This document shows positions 20,618 to 30,705 of a stretch of 64,000 nucleotides of DNA, in pieces. The stretch comes from Leishmania infantum JPCM5 (Eukaryota; Euglenozoa; Kinetoplastea; Trypanosomatida; Trypanosomatidae). Numbering within the stretch: position 1 is the stretch's first letter; every line of letters begins with the position of its first letter. The notes under the pieces are model-generated. The model saw nothing but the letters and a program-made list of their open reading frames with translations. It ran no database searches and had not been told where the DNA came from. A program made the position numbers and the translations under genes. Location of the stretch: contig NC_009416.2 in the NCBI RefSeq assembly GCF_000002875.2, forward strand, positions 317,501 through 381,500, written 5' to 3'.

Positions 20618-21826
20618 ATGCCCACCGTTCCCTCTTCAACTCCGTCGCCCGCCTCCGCACCCAGTGTGGAGGTGCCACCAGGCAAAGTGTGGCTGAACGC
20701 CGACGAGCCGAATGACGAGTACTCGCTGTTCTGCACCGAGGCGATCCCGCCGAAGGTGCCAGGCACAGTTCGCATTTGGGTGGACGGCTGCTTCGACATG
20801 CTCCACTTTGGGCACGCGAATGCACTGCGTCAGGCACGTCGACTCGGCGACGAGCTCTTTGTCGGGTGCCACAGTGATGAGGAGGTAATGCGCTTCAAGG
20901 GGCCGCCGATCATGCACGCCGAGGAGCGCTATGAGGCGCTGCGGGCGTGCAAATGGGTCGACTACGTTGTCGAGAACTATCCCTACTGCACACGGCTCAA
21001 GGATGTCGAGCGGTTGGAGATTGACTACGTCGTTCACGGTGACGATATCTCCGTCGACTTGAATGGCCGCAACTCGTACCAGGAAATCATCGATGCCGGC
21101 AAGTTCAAGGTGGTGAAGCGCACCGAGGGCATCTCCACGACAGACCTGGTGGGACGCATGCTCCTATGCACCAAGAACCACATGCTCAAGTCAGTGGACG
21201 AGGTGCAGCTGGAGAGCTCCCTGTTCGAGCACAGCCCCACTATGCACTGCCTGACTACGTCCCGCAAGATTGTGCAGTTCAGCAACAACTCGAGCCCCAA
21301 GTCAGGCGACCGTATCGTCTATGTGGACGGGAGTTTCGATCTCTTTCATATTGGCCACATCCGCGTTTTGCAGAAGGCGCGCGAGTTGGGCGACTACGTC
21401 ATTGCCGGCGTGTATGAAGATCAGGTGGTGAATGAGCACAAAGGCAAGAACTACCCAATCATGAACCTCAACGAGCGTGTGCTCGGCGTCCTGTCGTGCC
21501 GTTACGTTGACGAAGTGGTGATGGGCGTGCCGTTTGACGTCAGCAAGGATGTGATTGACGGCCTCCACATTAACGTGGTCGTAGGCGGCAAGTTCTCGGA
21601 CCTGGTGGTAGAGGAGGGAGGGAGTACGAGATACAAGGTGCCCAAGGCGATGGGCATCTACCACGAAGTGGACTCGGGCTGCACCCTCTCGACGGACTCC
21701 CTTATCGACCGCGTGGTCGAAAACCGCCTCGCCTTTCTGAAGCGGCAGGCGGAAAAGCAGATCAAGGACAAGAAGAGTCAGGAGATAAAGCCGGACGACT
21801 ACCGCAATGTGCGGGAGGTGAGCTAG
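20618..21826 (+). CDS. Ethanolamine-phosphate cytidylyltransferase
   Basis: 402 residues, start at the first in-frame ATG; the frame is open further upstream but only with non-ATG codons. It makes CDP-ethanolamine from CTP and phosphoethanolamine, the rate-controlling step of the Kennedy branch for phosphatidylethanolamine. Two tandem cytidylyltransferase folds are visible. The first runs from about 50: WVDGCFDMLHFGHANALRQA, HFGH at 63-66, and RTEGISTTDLVGRM at 168-181, the CTP-binding signature. The second runs from about 232: YVDGSFDLFHIGHIRVLQKA, HIGH at 244-247, ending in a diverged LSTDSLIDRVV (about 357-367) where the first has ISTT. This double-domain plan is specific to the ethanolamine enzyme (choline enzymes have one fold). 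A Lys-rich tail follows. Confidence 0.95.
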   Translation: MPTVPSSTPSPASAPSVEVPPGKVWLNADEPNDEYSLFCTEAIPPKVPGTVRIWVDGCFDMLHFGHANALRQARRLGDELFVGCHSDEEVMRFKGPPIMHAEERYEALRACKWVDYVVENYPYCTRLKDVERLEIDYVVHGDDISVDLNGRNSYQEIIDAGKFKVVKRTEGISTTDLVGRMLLCTKNHMLKSVDEVQLESSLFEHSPTMHCLTTSRKIVQFSNNSSPKSGDRIVYVDGSFDLFHIGHIRVLQKARELGDYVIAGVYEDQVVNEHKGKNYPIMNLNERVLGVLSCRYVDEVVMGVPFDVSKDVIDGLHINVVVGGKFSDLVVEEGGSTRYKVPKAMGIYHEVDSGCTLSTDSLIDRVVENRLAFLKRQAEKQIKDKKSQEIKPDDYRNVREVS

Positions 21827-23312
21827 CGTAGTGGGCTGGAGGAAAGACACAGAGGAGCTGCGTGTGTGTGTGGGGGGGGGGGGGTGGAGAGGCCGCCAAA
21901 GGTGCAAACGGCGGGAGCGAGGGGGGAGGAGGAGCGGGAGGAAAGAGGGCTTGAGGGAAAGCGAACGTTGTTGTCGGACTCTCTTGCCACCAAGGGGAAC
22001 CACTCTCCTCTTTTGAGTGGTTTGGTGTGTGCGTGTGCAGGTCGCGGCTGACCTTCCACCTCGGTGCTCTTCTCCTTCTCTCTTGGCGCTTCGGTTTGCC
22101 GAATCCCATGCAGTGTTGCCTTCAGCGTGGTGTTGCGGCGAGCTCGCCCGTATTCTCACCGTTGGCATTCATTTGCCTCGGCGGTGCCTTGCCTTTCTAT
22201 CTCTCTGTGCCTCCTTAGCGGTTGCTGGCCTCGAATTTTTGTTTTGCGTACCTTACGTTGCTGGCCGCGACGGCGCACATAGCTGCCGGTGCCGCACAGC
22301 ACCGAAACAGCAGATGCCCTCCCACGAAGACACTTTTGTATTTTTTTTGCCCATGTTGCCGTACCATTTCCCGTTGCAATGTGAGAAACCAGACCACCAC
22401 CCTCAAATTCGCTTATTACCCTTCAGGACACATCTCCTAAGTAAAGCACGCCCAAAAACGATTCGAGGAGCATAGACACAGCTCACACATCCGCACTAGA
22501 AGGGGACTGTCGGCTTCGTTAGTGCGATGTGCGACTTGAGGCTTTCGATCGCCTTCATGTTTGTTTTTCTCCACGGCGGCACGTGTGTGGTTCGGCAAAA
22601 CGCTGTAACGTGCTCTTCAGTGAGTTTCTTCACAGCCTATGGAGTGAGAGGAGGCTCATACTCGAGCCGCGTTTCCCTCTTCTGCAGCTGAACCGCTTCC
22701 AGCGTCGTGTGTACGCCGGCCAATACCTGCCCACGTCGACTCCTGCCGCTGAATTTATTTCAAATATCCTCCTCTCCACTCTCCACCTTTCTTTTTCCTT
22801 TTTGTGTGGTCTCTCTGCTCTTCTCATGGCTGTGTTGTAATGCATTGGACTTCTAGGCTGGCACGCGTTCCTTCTTCGTTCTTTTGCTGCGTCTGGACAC
22901 ATTCATCCGGCAAGCAACGCCTGAGGGAACAGAAACAAAAAGAACTGATCGACACACAAGCACACACACTGACGGACAGGCCACCGCGTCTATGTGCTCC
23001 ACGTTATTCTCCTCCTCTCGCTCTTGACCCCCTCCCAGGAGCCACCTCAGTGTCGGCCGACACAACACCGCTAAATCTCTGAAGCGCCCCTAGCAGCGCC
23101 GTCTCTCGAACTCCCTCTCCTCTCTTAAAAAAATAGCAACGAAGTTCTTTGTAGCGCAGCCCCTCCGCCCCTTCACCACCCCTTCGCTGCTTTTACTCTC
23201 CGCCTCTCCTCTTCCTGCCATCGCACGCACTCTTCTGTCTTGTGCGCTCGCTTCTCGCGCACGTGAGCCAGTCGACGTAGGCCTGTAACGTTAGTGTGTC
23301 AGTTCTTAGTCC
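21827..23312. other. Spacer
   Basis: 3' UTR with a G10 run near 21872-21881, a GC-richer patch near 22500-22740 without a usable ATG frame, then T/C-rich leader. Several AGs just upstream of 23313 could be the acceptor. No gene recognised. Confidence 0.5.
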
Positions 23313-24176
23313 ATGCTCGCGATGTTTGATGGGGTGGCACTTCCGTTTGGGGACGCCCCCCTGGATGGGACTTCCTCAGCGTCAGAGGAAGTTCGATGGA
23401 TGGCCTTTGCTCGCGACCTGGTTCTGCAAGAGCTCCGGAGTACCCCTTCTACGGCGCAGGCGTGGGCTGATGCGACTGCCCGCTCGCAAGAGGCGCAGCG
23501 TGGGCATTACCGAACCTACCGCGACTTTGTCAACCATATGCAAGAGCGGCTCCCGTGCCACATGGGTGTCGGTAGTCCGTCACCGATTTCAGGTGCTGTT
23601 CGACCCATTGCTGGACGCTACCGCTGCGGTTTGCTCGACCGCGTTGAGGTTGCCGCACCGCCTGCTACACTGTGGCGTGCGACGGCGCTGGGTGCACCAA
23701 CGAGATCTGTGCCGCGCCTTCGCAGCCACGAAGGGCCGATAGAGGAGGATGGAGAGGAGGAGGAGCCGCTCTTGATGTCGTCGTCTACGAGTGTCACGGA
23801 CGGCATGACGCAGATGGTGGTCTCCCAGGCCTCTCTCGACGGCGTTTTTTTTGAGGCTCTTCTGGGCCAAGAACTCAACCTAGCGCTGTGGCGGAGCTGC
23901 GGCGCACCACAGGAGGCGCTGCAGTGTGCTCTGGAAGAGATGCAGCGGCTAGATCAGGCCGCTTGTGAGGAAGACGCCGCTCTACGCTACCTCAACACCA
24001 CGCGCTTCGCCGAGCAGCGTACGTACAAGCGACGCCGCGCTGAGCTGCAGTCGCAGCTGCAGAAAACGCGCGAGAAGGTCTTCGCTCTGGAAAAGTTGGT
24101 GCGCGTCGAAACTGCGGGATCGTCTCCGCGTGAAGTTGGTGCTGGCGAGCGCTTGCGTGCGTGCTTGCTCGAGTAG
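23313..24176 (+). CDS. Conserved-looking coiled-coil protein, possibly SPF27/BCAS2-like
   Basis: 287 residues. The N-terminus has a short LPFGDAPLD motif followed by a helix ([20 protein letters not shown], 24-42). A low-complexity centre (about 85-165) contains an acidic EEDGEEEEP run. Residues about 175-265 form a long helical, heptad-like region ([40 protein letters not shown]). SPF27/BCAS2, a core member of the PRP19 spliceosomal complex, has the same plan: a short LPYxD-type N-terminus, then two coiled-coil blocks with a Trp/Arg/Gln-rich join. The resemblance is weak and partly positional. Trypanosomatids need PRP19-type factors for trans-splicing. If that call fails, it is an unassigned coiled-coil protein. 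Confidence 0.75.
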   Translation: MLAMFDGVALPFGDAPLDGTSSASEEVRWMAFARDLVLQELRSTPSTAQAWADATARSQEAQRGHYRTYRDFVNHMQERLPCHMGVGSPSPISGAVRPIAGRYRCGLLDRVEVAAPPATLWRATALGAPTRSVPRLRSHEGPIEEDGEEEEPLLMSSSTSVTDGMTQMVVSQASLDGVFFEALLGQELNLALWRSCGAPQEALQCALEEMQRLDQAACEEDAALRYLNTTRFAEQRTYKRRRAELQSQLQKTREKVFALEKLVRVETAGSSPREVGAGERLRACLLE

Positions 24177-24756
24177 CGTTTCCCTCTTCGCGGGTCGCGC
24201 CTCCTCAGTGTCGGAGGTGACGGTCTGTGCCGCTCGCGGTGCAACGCCGCGGCGCTAAAATGAGAAGAAAACCTCCCCGTCTTCCCGCCGCCGCCTATCA
24301 TCGCGCCACGAATGGCGACGCGTCCAGGGAATTCAAGGACAGGCAAGCCAAAAGGAAAGTACTTCATGGACGAGCATGTGCAAGTTATGCGGCGCTTCCG
24401 AGCTGGTGTGGTTTTGCCGAGGCTCCCCCTCTCCCCCCTTGTGCTGGAGGACCACGTCCGCTGCCTCGGTGTCGTTTCTGCCGCGCCAAGAGCTGATGCA
24501 GCAGGGAGTGACGCGGCAGGCGCGTTGTTCTTTATCTCCCTCAGTGCCTCCCCTCCGCTCATGCCGTCCCTTTTCCATCCTCCGTCGTGTCGGCTCTGGC
24601 TTCCTCGTGCGTGTTCCGACCCCCTCCACCCCTCAAACTTCGAGTAGAGAAGGAAATACGCACCCTTCATCCACCGGCAGGTTTCACACGTACACCCCGT
24701 CCACAGAGCGCACGCTCCTTCACGACTCATCCTGTACCGGCGCTACACAGGCGGTG
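24177..24756. other. Short spacer before the methylesterase gene
   Basis: An open frame continues upstream from the methylesterase to an ATG at 24376. Its translation is Pro/Ser/Arg-rich read-through of the T/C-rich spacer with no family support. A likely splice acceptor AG at 24749-24750 lies 6 nt before the ATG at 24757, which supports the shorter protein. Confidence 0.5.
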
Positions 24757-25890
24757 ATGATGTCCGTTGTTTCAACCAGTCCGCCGCTGCCGTCCCCTGA
24801 AGACCGCGTCTTCGTCAACGCACAAGGCGAGCGCTTTCACTGCACCACCTTCGCGCCGTCATCGTCGTGTGTGCCACCCAACTCGGCCCATGATGCACGG
24901 ACCCCGCTTCTCTTGTGCGTGCATGGCGCCGGTATGAGCGGTGACTGCTTTTTGCGCATGGCGCGAGAGATTCAGCGACACGTCGACAAGCCCGGTGACG
25001 TAGCGGCGTACACCTCTTCACCACCGCGTGCGAGTGATGTGGCCCTGATGCCGCCTTCCGCACATGCGGCGACAGCGACAAATGCGGAGGCGCAGGGCGA
25101 TGACGTGGACATGCACGTCATGACATACGACCAGCGCTGCCACGGCCGGTCCACCTTTGCCGGCGGCGAAGATCATCTCTCGATCGAGGTGCTGATGCGC
25201 GACTTTTTGGACGTGCTCCAGTATGCCAAGACTGAACTGTACCCCACCAGCAATGTCTACGTCCTCGGCCATTCGCTTGGCGGCGCCGTCGTGGCGCGTG
25301 CGCTGAGCGGAAACAAGTCCGCCCTCGAGCGTGTTTCGGGCGTGCTTCTTGTAGACGTGGTCGAGGGAACGGCGCAGCTGTCGTTGCAGCACATGAAATC
25401 GTTTCTCAAGAATCGCCCCAACACGTTTCCCGAGGTGAAGGACGCCGAGGTCTGGTTCCTGCGCATGGGTGGCATGCAGAACCCGCAAGGCGCCGAAGTT
25501 TCCGTGCCGCCGCTTTTGCAGCAAAATGACAAAACAGGTCTGTGGCAGTGGCGGACGGACATCCGCAAGATGGAGAGCGTCTGGGACGGGTGGTTCGCCG
25601 GCCTCGATGAGGCATTCATTTCGCTGCCGTGCGCCAAGATGCTGTGCACTGCGAACGCGGAACGGCTCGACAAGACACTCACGGTCGCGCAGATGCAGGG
25701 CAAGTTCCAGTTCGAGGTGATTGGCAACGGGTGCGGCCACTACGTCATGGACGACGCGACGTCGACAGTCGTCGCCAAGGTGCGGCGCTTCGTGAAGCGC
25801 AACGAGGTGTTGACGCAGAAGCTGCAGCTCATGAACAAGAACCTGTCTGGCCAGAAGAACAATACGACGGTTCCGCCAAACCGCATGTAG
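24757..25890 (+). CDS. Protein phosphatase methylesterase 1 (PME-1)
   Basis: 377 residues from the first ATG after the AG (a second ATG follows at once). An alpha/beta hydrolase that removes the C-terminal methyl ester of the PP2A catalytic subunit. Visible: oxyanion strand LLLCVHGAGMSGDCF (about 51-65), DQRCHGRS (125-132), nucleophile elbow GHSLGG with Ser173, then the PME-1 hallmark LLVDVVEGTAQLSLQHMKSF (about 197-216; candidate acid Asp200) and RPNTFPEV. The DGWFAGLDEAF, RLDKTLTVAQMQGKFQFEV and GCGHYVMDD block (His328) matches the human enzyme closely. Two inserts are lineage-specific: an Ala/Pro-rich stretch at about 84-115 and a basic, low-complexity tail after 345. The long acidic loop of the mammalian enzyme is absent. 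Confidence 0.9.
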   Translation: MMSVVSTSPPLPSPEDRVFVNAQGERFHCTTFAPSSSCVPPNSAHDARTPLLLCVHGAGMSGDCFLRMAREIQRHVDKPGDVAAYTSSPPRASDVALMPPSAHAATATNAEAQGDDVDMHVMTYDQRCHGRSTFAGGEDHLSIEVLMRDFLDVLQYAKTELYPTSNVYVLGHSLGGAVVARALSGNKSALERVSGVLLVDVVEGTAQLSLQHMKSFLKNRPNTFPEVKDAEVWFLRMGGMQNPQGAEVSVPPLLQQNDKTGLWQWRTDIRKMESVWDGWFAGLDEAFISLPCAKMLCTANAERLDKTLTVAQMQGKFQFEVIGNGCGHYVMDDATSTVVAKVRRFVKRNEVLTQKLQLMNKNLSGQKNNTTVPPNRM

Positions 25891-28023
25891 GCAACAACGA
25901 CCGCTGTTGCGCCACACCTACGCGCTTATCCACAAGAGCGCAAAACTCACCGCGCGGAAGCGAGAGATGGAAAGGGACAGGGCACGGCGGCAGCAACAGC
26001 GCCGAATACATGGTGCAAAGGCTTTTACGTACGTGCGACGTTTGTGCTCAGGTTCTCCCGATTTTGCCGCACACGCGGTACATCTTAGACGTGACGCACA
26101 TGCTCTCCTCCAGCGGAAATAATGCTTGCTTTGCCTGCGTGCCTGTTTTGATTGGAGACCGTGCAGGGCCCTCCCTGCCCCTCACACGGACGCGCACGCG
26201 CAAAGAGAAGGCCTGCAGCCCTATGCATACATCCCGCGTCTTGCGTGATGCTCGTAAATCCTCCTCTTCTCTCTACATAACATGACGCCAAGAGAAGATG
26301 CCACACTGATCGCGTGCGCGCATATGTGCAACCTCGACCTGGGCTCTGGCTTCCCTTCTGCAGGGCGTGAGGACGATCGGGCAAAGGCGGCGGGTGTCGC
26401 ATTCGGCTTTCCCTCGTTTTCCTCGGTCGTCCTCTTTTCCGCACCGTCGCACGGCTGACGAAGCACGCGGCGTTCACATTCCGCGTTCCTCGCTGTGAAT
26501 CAGCAATCCATTCTCACCCTTCGTACCTCACATTCTGCCCACGCTTCTCTTTCGTGTGTGTATGTGCTCTCCATGGCCCACGCCCTCTCCTCCTCGCGAT
26601 GCACACGCTTACGTGTGCTGGCGCCGTGTGCTCCGAATGCCCACGCTCGACATGGTTCACGCTTTCCTTCTCCCCTCTCTCTCACTCGCTGCCCGTGCAC
26701 GTCCATTCAGAAGAGTTCAGCTGCGTATTTCTATCGGTCCTACCACGTACAGTCAAAAATACATGTCGACGTACTTGAGTTGCGTCATCACAACTCTCCA
26801 TTCCCTCCCTCTCCTGCCATCACCTGCACACACGACCCACTCGTTTTCACGCACGCACACATTCTCGGGCTCCACCACCGTACACATAAACGAGGTGGAG
26901 TCGACTCTACTGCGCGTCCATGCTTGGAGGTAATCAGCGTTCTCTGAAAAGAAAGAAAAAAGCGGTGCCTCCCTCCCCCCTGGCGAGTGCGCAGAGACTA
27001 CAGGGCCCAAGAGGACGACACCGAAGCACTCCCCCCCCCCACACACGCTTCCCCTTCCCCCTTTCGCGTCTGCTCGCACTCGCCGTGTGCGTGTGCGTTT
27101 TCTTGTCCACAATTCGAGGGTTATCAGTTTTCTCTTGGGGGATCGAGGAAAGAAAGAAGTACGTGCGAGCGCGGGCGTGTCCCTCGGGTGTGTACCGAGC
27201 AGTCAGAAAACCTCTCTCCTCGCACCCTTCCGTTCTCTCTTTCTTTCTTCCGGGGAGAAGGGTGAGCTGCGTGCCTGCTAGGCGCTGTTTAGACTTCTCG
27301 TGTTCCCAGGGCATGCCTCTGCTTAGTGAGACCGCGGTGGGCCTCTGTTGTGTTTTCTTGTCGTGCCCTTGTTGTGCACTTTTTCACTCCTATTGGCACT
27401 GAAGCGCCTCCATCTCTGTCTGTTTTTCTGTATCATTGTGTGTGTGCGTGTTTGTGCGCTCGCACTTTTTGCGTTGTCCTCTTCGCGAGTTGACGATCAC
27501 TTCACTTGTGAAGGATAAGAACGAGGCCGAGGAAGGAGTCGCACACGTGGGACAGGATAGGAAGGAAACACCCGTCACGCGCTTGGCTGCTGTGGCTTTT
27601 TTTTTTTCGGCGGCTGCTGTTGACTCGCGGTAACTCCGTAGCTTGCGATTGCGTTTCGGTGCGTTCTTTCGACGGCGGAGTGTGACAGCTGCTGCTGCTG
27701 CTGTTCCTCTTTTTGGGGTTTTCATGTTTTTCTAAACATCACTGGATGGCAGAAAGACCACGCGGCCCTCTTGAACGCTTTCTATTGGGCACCCTAACCT
27801 CCTTGTTCCTGCTCTCGCCGCTTTTCCGCTCTCGCATCAACTCCTTTTCCCCGCGCTGCTGTGCTGGTGTAACGCGACGCATTCCGCAGTATTCATTCTT
27901 GTCTTGTAGTTTTATTTTTCTCTGCTTCATTTTTCAAGGGCACAGAAAACAACGTATACGCACGCAGCAACCTTCTCGTGTACTGCCCTCGTTTTTTTTT
28001 TTGCATTGGCCCATATTGTCACT
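25891..28023. other. Spacer between PME-1 and the V-ATPase gene
   Basis: T/C-rich with microsatellite-like CA/TG stretches; ORFs look non-coding. A pyrimidine tract at 27910-27935 followed by AG at 27937-27938 is the likely acceptor for the V-ATPase gene. A T12 run ends 20 nt before its ATG. Confidence 0.5.
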
Positions 28024-30705
28024 ATGCCGTGGCGTCAGGAACATTGCAGCGGCTTGTGGCGGTCGGAGGACATGATCCGCGTCAACATTATCCTTCAGCG
28101 AGAGGTCCTGCACGACACCATGTATGAGGTTGGTATGCTGGGCCGCGTGCAGTTCCTCGACATGAACGAGGGGGTTACTGCGTTTGCCAGGCCGTTCACA
28201 GAAGAGCTGCGCCGCTGCGAGGAGCTGCAGCGCAAGCTTCACTTCATTGAGGAGTCGATGTGCAAGGACGCGGACTTGCTCGAGAGATACCCCGGGGACG
28301 TGAACATGAGCGCCACCGTGGAAGAGATGCGGTCATCGTTGCTGCGGGGACAAATGCACATGATCGACGACCGCATCGAGTCGACCGTGAACGAGTTGAC
28401 CGCAATGCTCACATCGCTCGAAGGGTTCCAGCATGAGATGAACCAGAACCAGGAGATGTCACTGCTCTACTACAAGTACAGGCTCTTGGTGGATACACCG
28501 TCCGACATGGCAGCGAGCAACAGCACCTCCCCCCACCACGGCGCTGCCGTCAGCTCGGATGCGTTCTCCCGGCTAGCCAGCCTCTTCGGCTTCATTGAAT
28601 CAAAACTCAGCGAGGAGCTCTACCGCCTCTGCTACCGCATCACCCGCGGCAACGCCATCGTCGAGATCAGTAACGAGCCGGCCATGTTTGTCGACGTCCA
28701 GACTGGCGAGCGCAATGTGGCCAAGACGTCATTTGTGGTGCTGTGCGCCTCGCCGACGATGATCGTCCGCTTGAAGAAGCTCATGATTGGGCTCGGCGCC
28801 GACGTTTACACCCTGGACGAGGTGCAGAGTCGCGGTATCGAGCTCACCACCTCCACCACCGCCCACCACGTCGAGGACACCATCGAGGGGGTCGAGCGGC
28901 GCAAGCGCGATGTGCTGACGCAGTGGTACGAAGAGCACCGGCTGTACAAGACCTACCTAAAGGTAGAGAAGGTGGTGCTGACGGCGATGAACATGTGTGC
29001 CATGTCCGGCTCCACCTGCACGGCCTCCGCGTGGGTACCACTGCGCCACGAGCAGTCCCTTCGCCGTGCGCTGCAAGACGCCGTCGCCTCGGCAAACGGC
29101 AGCGTCGAGTCCATAGTGACGCTCCACGCCGAGCAGAAACACCCGCCGACGTTTTTTGAGACTAACCGCTTTACCGAGTCGTTCCAGGGAATTGTCGACA
29201 GCTACGGTATGGCACGCTACAAGGAGGTCAACCCGGGCGTGTTCACCATCATCACGTTCCCGTACCTGTTCGGCATCATGTACGGCGACATTGGCCACGG
29301 CTTTCTGCTGCTCTTCATCGCCCTCTTTTTCATCGGCAAGGAAAAAGCGTGGCGGACGGCGCAGCTCAACGAAATAGTTGCCATGGTGTTCGGCGGCCGC
29401 TACTTATTGCTGCTCATGTCCCTCTTTGCCATCTACATGGGAGTCCTGTATAACGACTTCTTTGGCTTTTCTCTGAACCTCTTCTCCAGCGGCTACACGT
29501 GGGCCCCGATCTCGGAGCAGAAGGGCACCACCTACCCGACGACGCCGAACGGGCTTCCAAGTGTGAAGCCGCCGCACGTTTATGCGATGGGTCTGGATGC
29601 GGCATGGACTGAGACAGACAACAAGCTGGAGTTCTACAACTCTGTGAAGATGAAGCACGCTGTCATTGTCGGCGTGGCGCAGATGTTCGCTGGCCTCTTG
29701 CTCTCGCTCAGCAATAGCATCTACGAGAAGAACTGGTACAAGATCGCCTTCTTGTTTGTGCCCGAGTTCGTTTTCCTACTTTGTACCTTTGGATACATGT
29801 CGATCCTCATCATGGTGAAGTGGTGCCGCACGTGGGAGAACACGAACAAGGCGCCGAGCATCCTGGAGATCATGACGAACTTTTTTCTGCAGCCTGGCTC
29901 GGTGCCGAACCCGCTCTTCAGTGGACAGGCCGGGCTGCAGGTGTTTCTGCTCCTCGCGGCTTTTGCGATGGTTCCGTTCATGCTGCTGGGAATGCCATAC
30001 ATCGAGATGCGGGACTACAAGCGGTGGCAGCAGCGCCGGCAAGTTGGGGGCAGCCGCCGCCACCACGGCAGAGCGCTGCGGGTCAGCGTGGTCGCAATCG
30101 AAACCTCAGACTACACGGACGTCTTCTTGAATGAGCCGTCGGCGTCCCTGCAGCACCGGCAGGCCAACTACAGCGGTGACGAGAGCGCGCATCGCAATTT
30201 GATGAGTGACGACGACGAAACGGCGAACATCTTCGGTGACGACAGCATGCATCCCTTTGGCGTGTCTACAGCGAACAGTGAGGAAGGTGCCACAGCCACG
30301 GTGATCGAGCGCGAAAACGAGAAATTCGAGCACTTTGATGTCTCGGAGTTGATCATCCACTATGTGATTCACACCATCGAGTATGTGCTGAGCAGTGTGT
30401 CAAACACCGCCTCGTACCTGCGTCTGTGGGCGTTGTCGCTCGCCCACGCGCAGCTTTCCGAGGTCTTCTTCAGCTTCACGGTGGCCAAAACGCTCGACAT
30501 CGACAACAGCTCTGGCTTCGTGATTGCCATTGGGGTGCTGCTGTGGCTTGGCGCGACACTCGGTGTGCTGGTGGGCATGGAGGCGCTGTCGGCGTTTTTG
30601 CATGCGCTGCGTCTGCACTGGGTGGAGTTCCAGAACAAGTTCTACGCTGGCGACGGGCAGACGTTCGATCCGCTGGACCTGACAACCCTCAACACGGCAA
30701 ACTAG
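28024..30705 (+). CDS. V-type H+-ATPase subunit a (Vo sector, 100-kDa class)
   Basis: 893 residues; ATG at 28024 (an upstream in-frame TTG is not used). It forms the proton half-channels of the vacuolar ATPase that acidifies acidocalcisomes, endosomes and lysosome-like vacuoles. The N-terminal cytosolic half starts typically (RSEDMIRVNIILQREVLHDT; GRVQFLDMNEG) with long coiled coils. Membrane helices begin near 410 with PYLFGIMYGDIGHGFLLLF. The hallmark SYLRLWALSLAHAQLS is at about 797-812, with Arg800 as the essential proton-path arginine (equivalent to R735 of yeast Vph1). A hydrophilic loop at about 670-770 is longer than usual and rich in acidic, His and Ser residues (SDDDETANIFGDD). The order and spacing of segments leave little doubt. 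Confidence 0.96.
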   Translation: MPWRQEHCSGLWRSEDMIRVNIILQREVLHDTMYEVGMLGRVQFLDMNEGVTAFARPFTEELRRCEELQRKLHFIEESMCKDADLLERYPGDVNMSATVEEMRSSLLRGQMHMIDDRIESTVNELTAMLTSLEGFQHEMNQNQEMSLLYYKYRLLVDTPSDMAASNSTSPHHGAAVSSDAFSRLASLFGFIESKLSEELYRLCYRITRGNAIVEISNEPAMFVDVQTGERNVAKTSFVVLCASPTMIVRLKKLMIGLGADVYTLDEVQSRGIELTTSTTAHHVEDTIEGVERRKRDVLTQWYEEHRLYKTYLKVEKVVLTAMNMCAMSGSTCTASAWVPLRHEQSLRRALQDAVASANGSVESIVTLHAEQKHPPTFFETNRFTESFQGIVDSYGMARYKEVNPGVFTIITFPYLFGIMYGDIGHGFLLLFIALFFIGKEKAWRTAQLNEIVAMVFGGRYLLLLMSLFAIYMGVLYNDFFGFSLNLFSSGYTWAPISEQKGTTYPTTPNGLPSVKPPHVYAMGLDAAWTETDNKLEFYNSVKMKHAVIVGVAQMFAGLLLSLSNSIYEKNWYKIAFLFVPEFVFLLCTFGYMSILIMVKWCRTWENTNKAPSILEIMTNFFLQPGSVPNPLFSGQAGLQVFLLLAAFAMVPFMLLGMPYIEMRDYKRWQQRRQVGGSRRHHGRALRVSVVAIETSDYTDVFLNEPSASLQHRQANYSGDESAHRNLMSDDDETANIFGDDSMHPFGVSTANSEEGATATVIERENEKFEHFDVSELIIHYVIHTIEYVLSSVSNTASYLRLWALSLAHAQLSEVFFSFTVAKTLDIDNSSGFVIAIGVLLWLGATLGVLVGMEALSAFLHALRLHWVEFQNKFYAGDGQTFDPLDLTTLNTAN

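Noticed and set aside
24376..24756. N-terminal extension of PME-1 to the ATG at 24376
   Set aside because: The extra 127 residues read T/C-rich spacer, and a splice-acceptor AG sits 6 nt before the ATG at 24757, where homology begins soon after.
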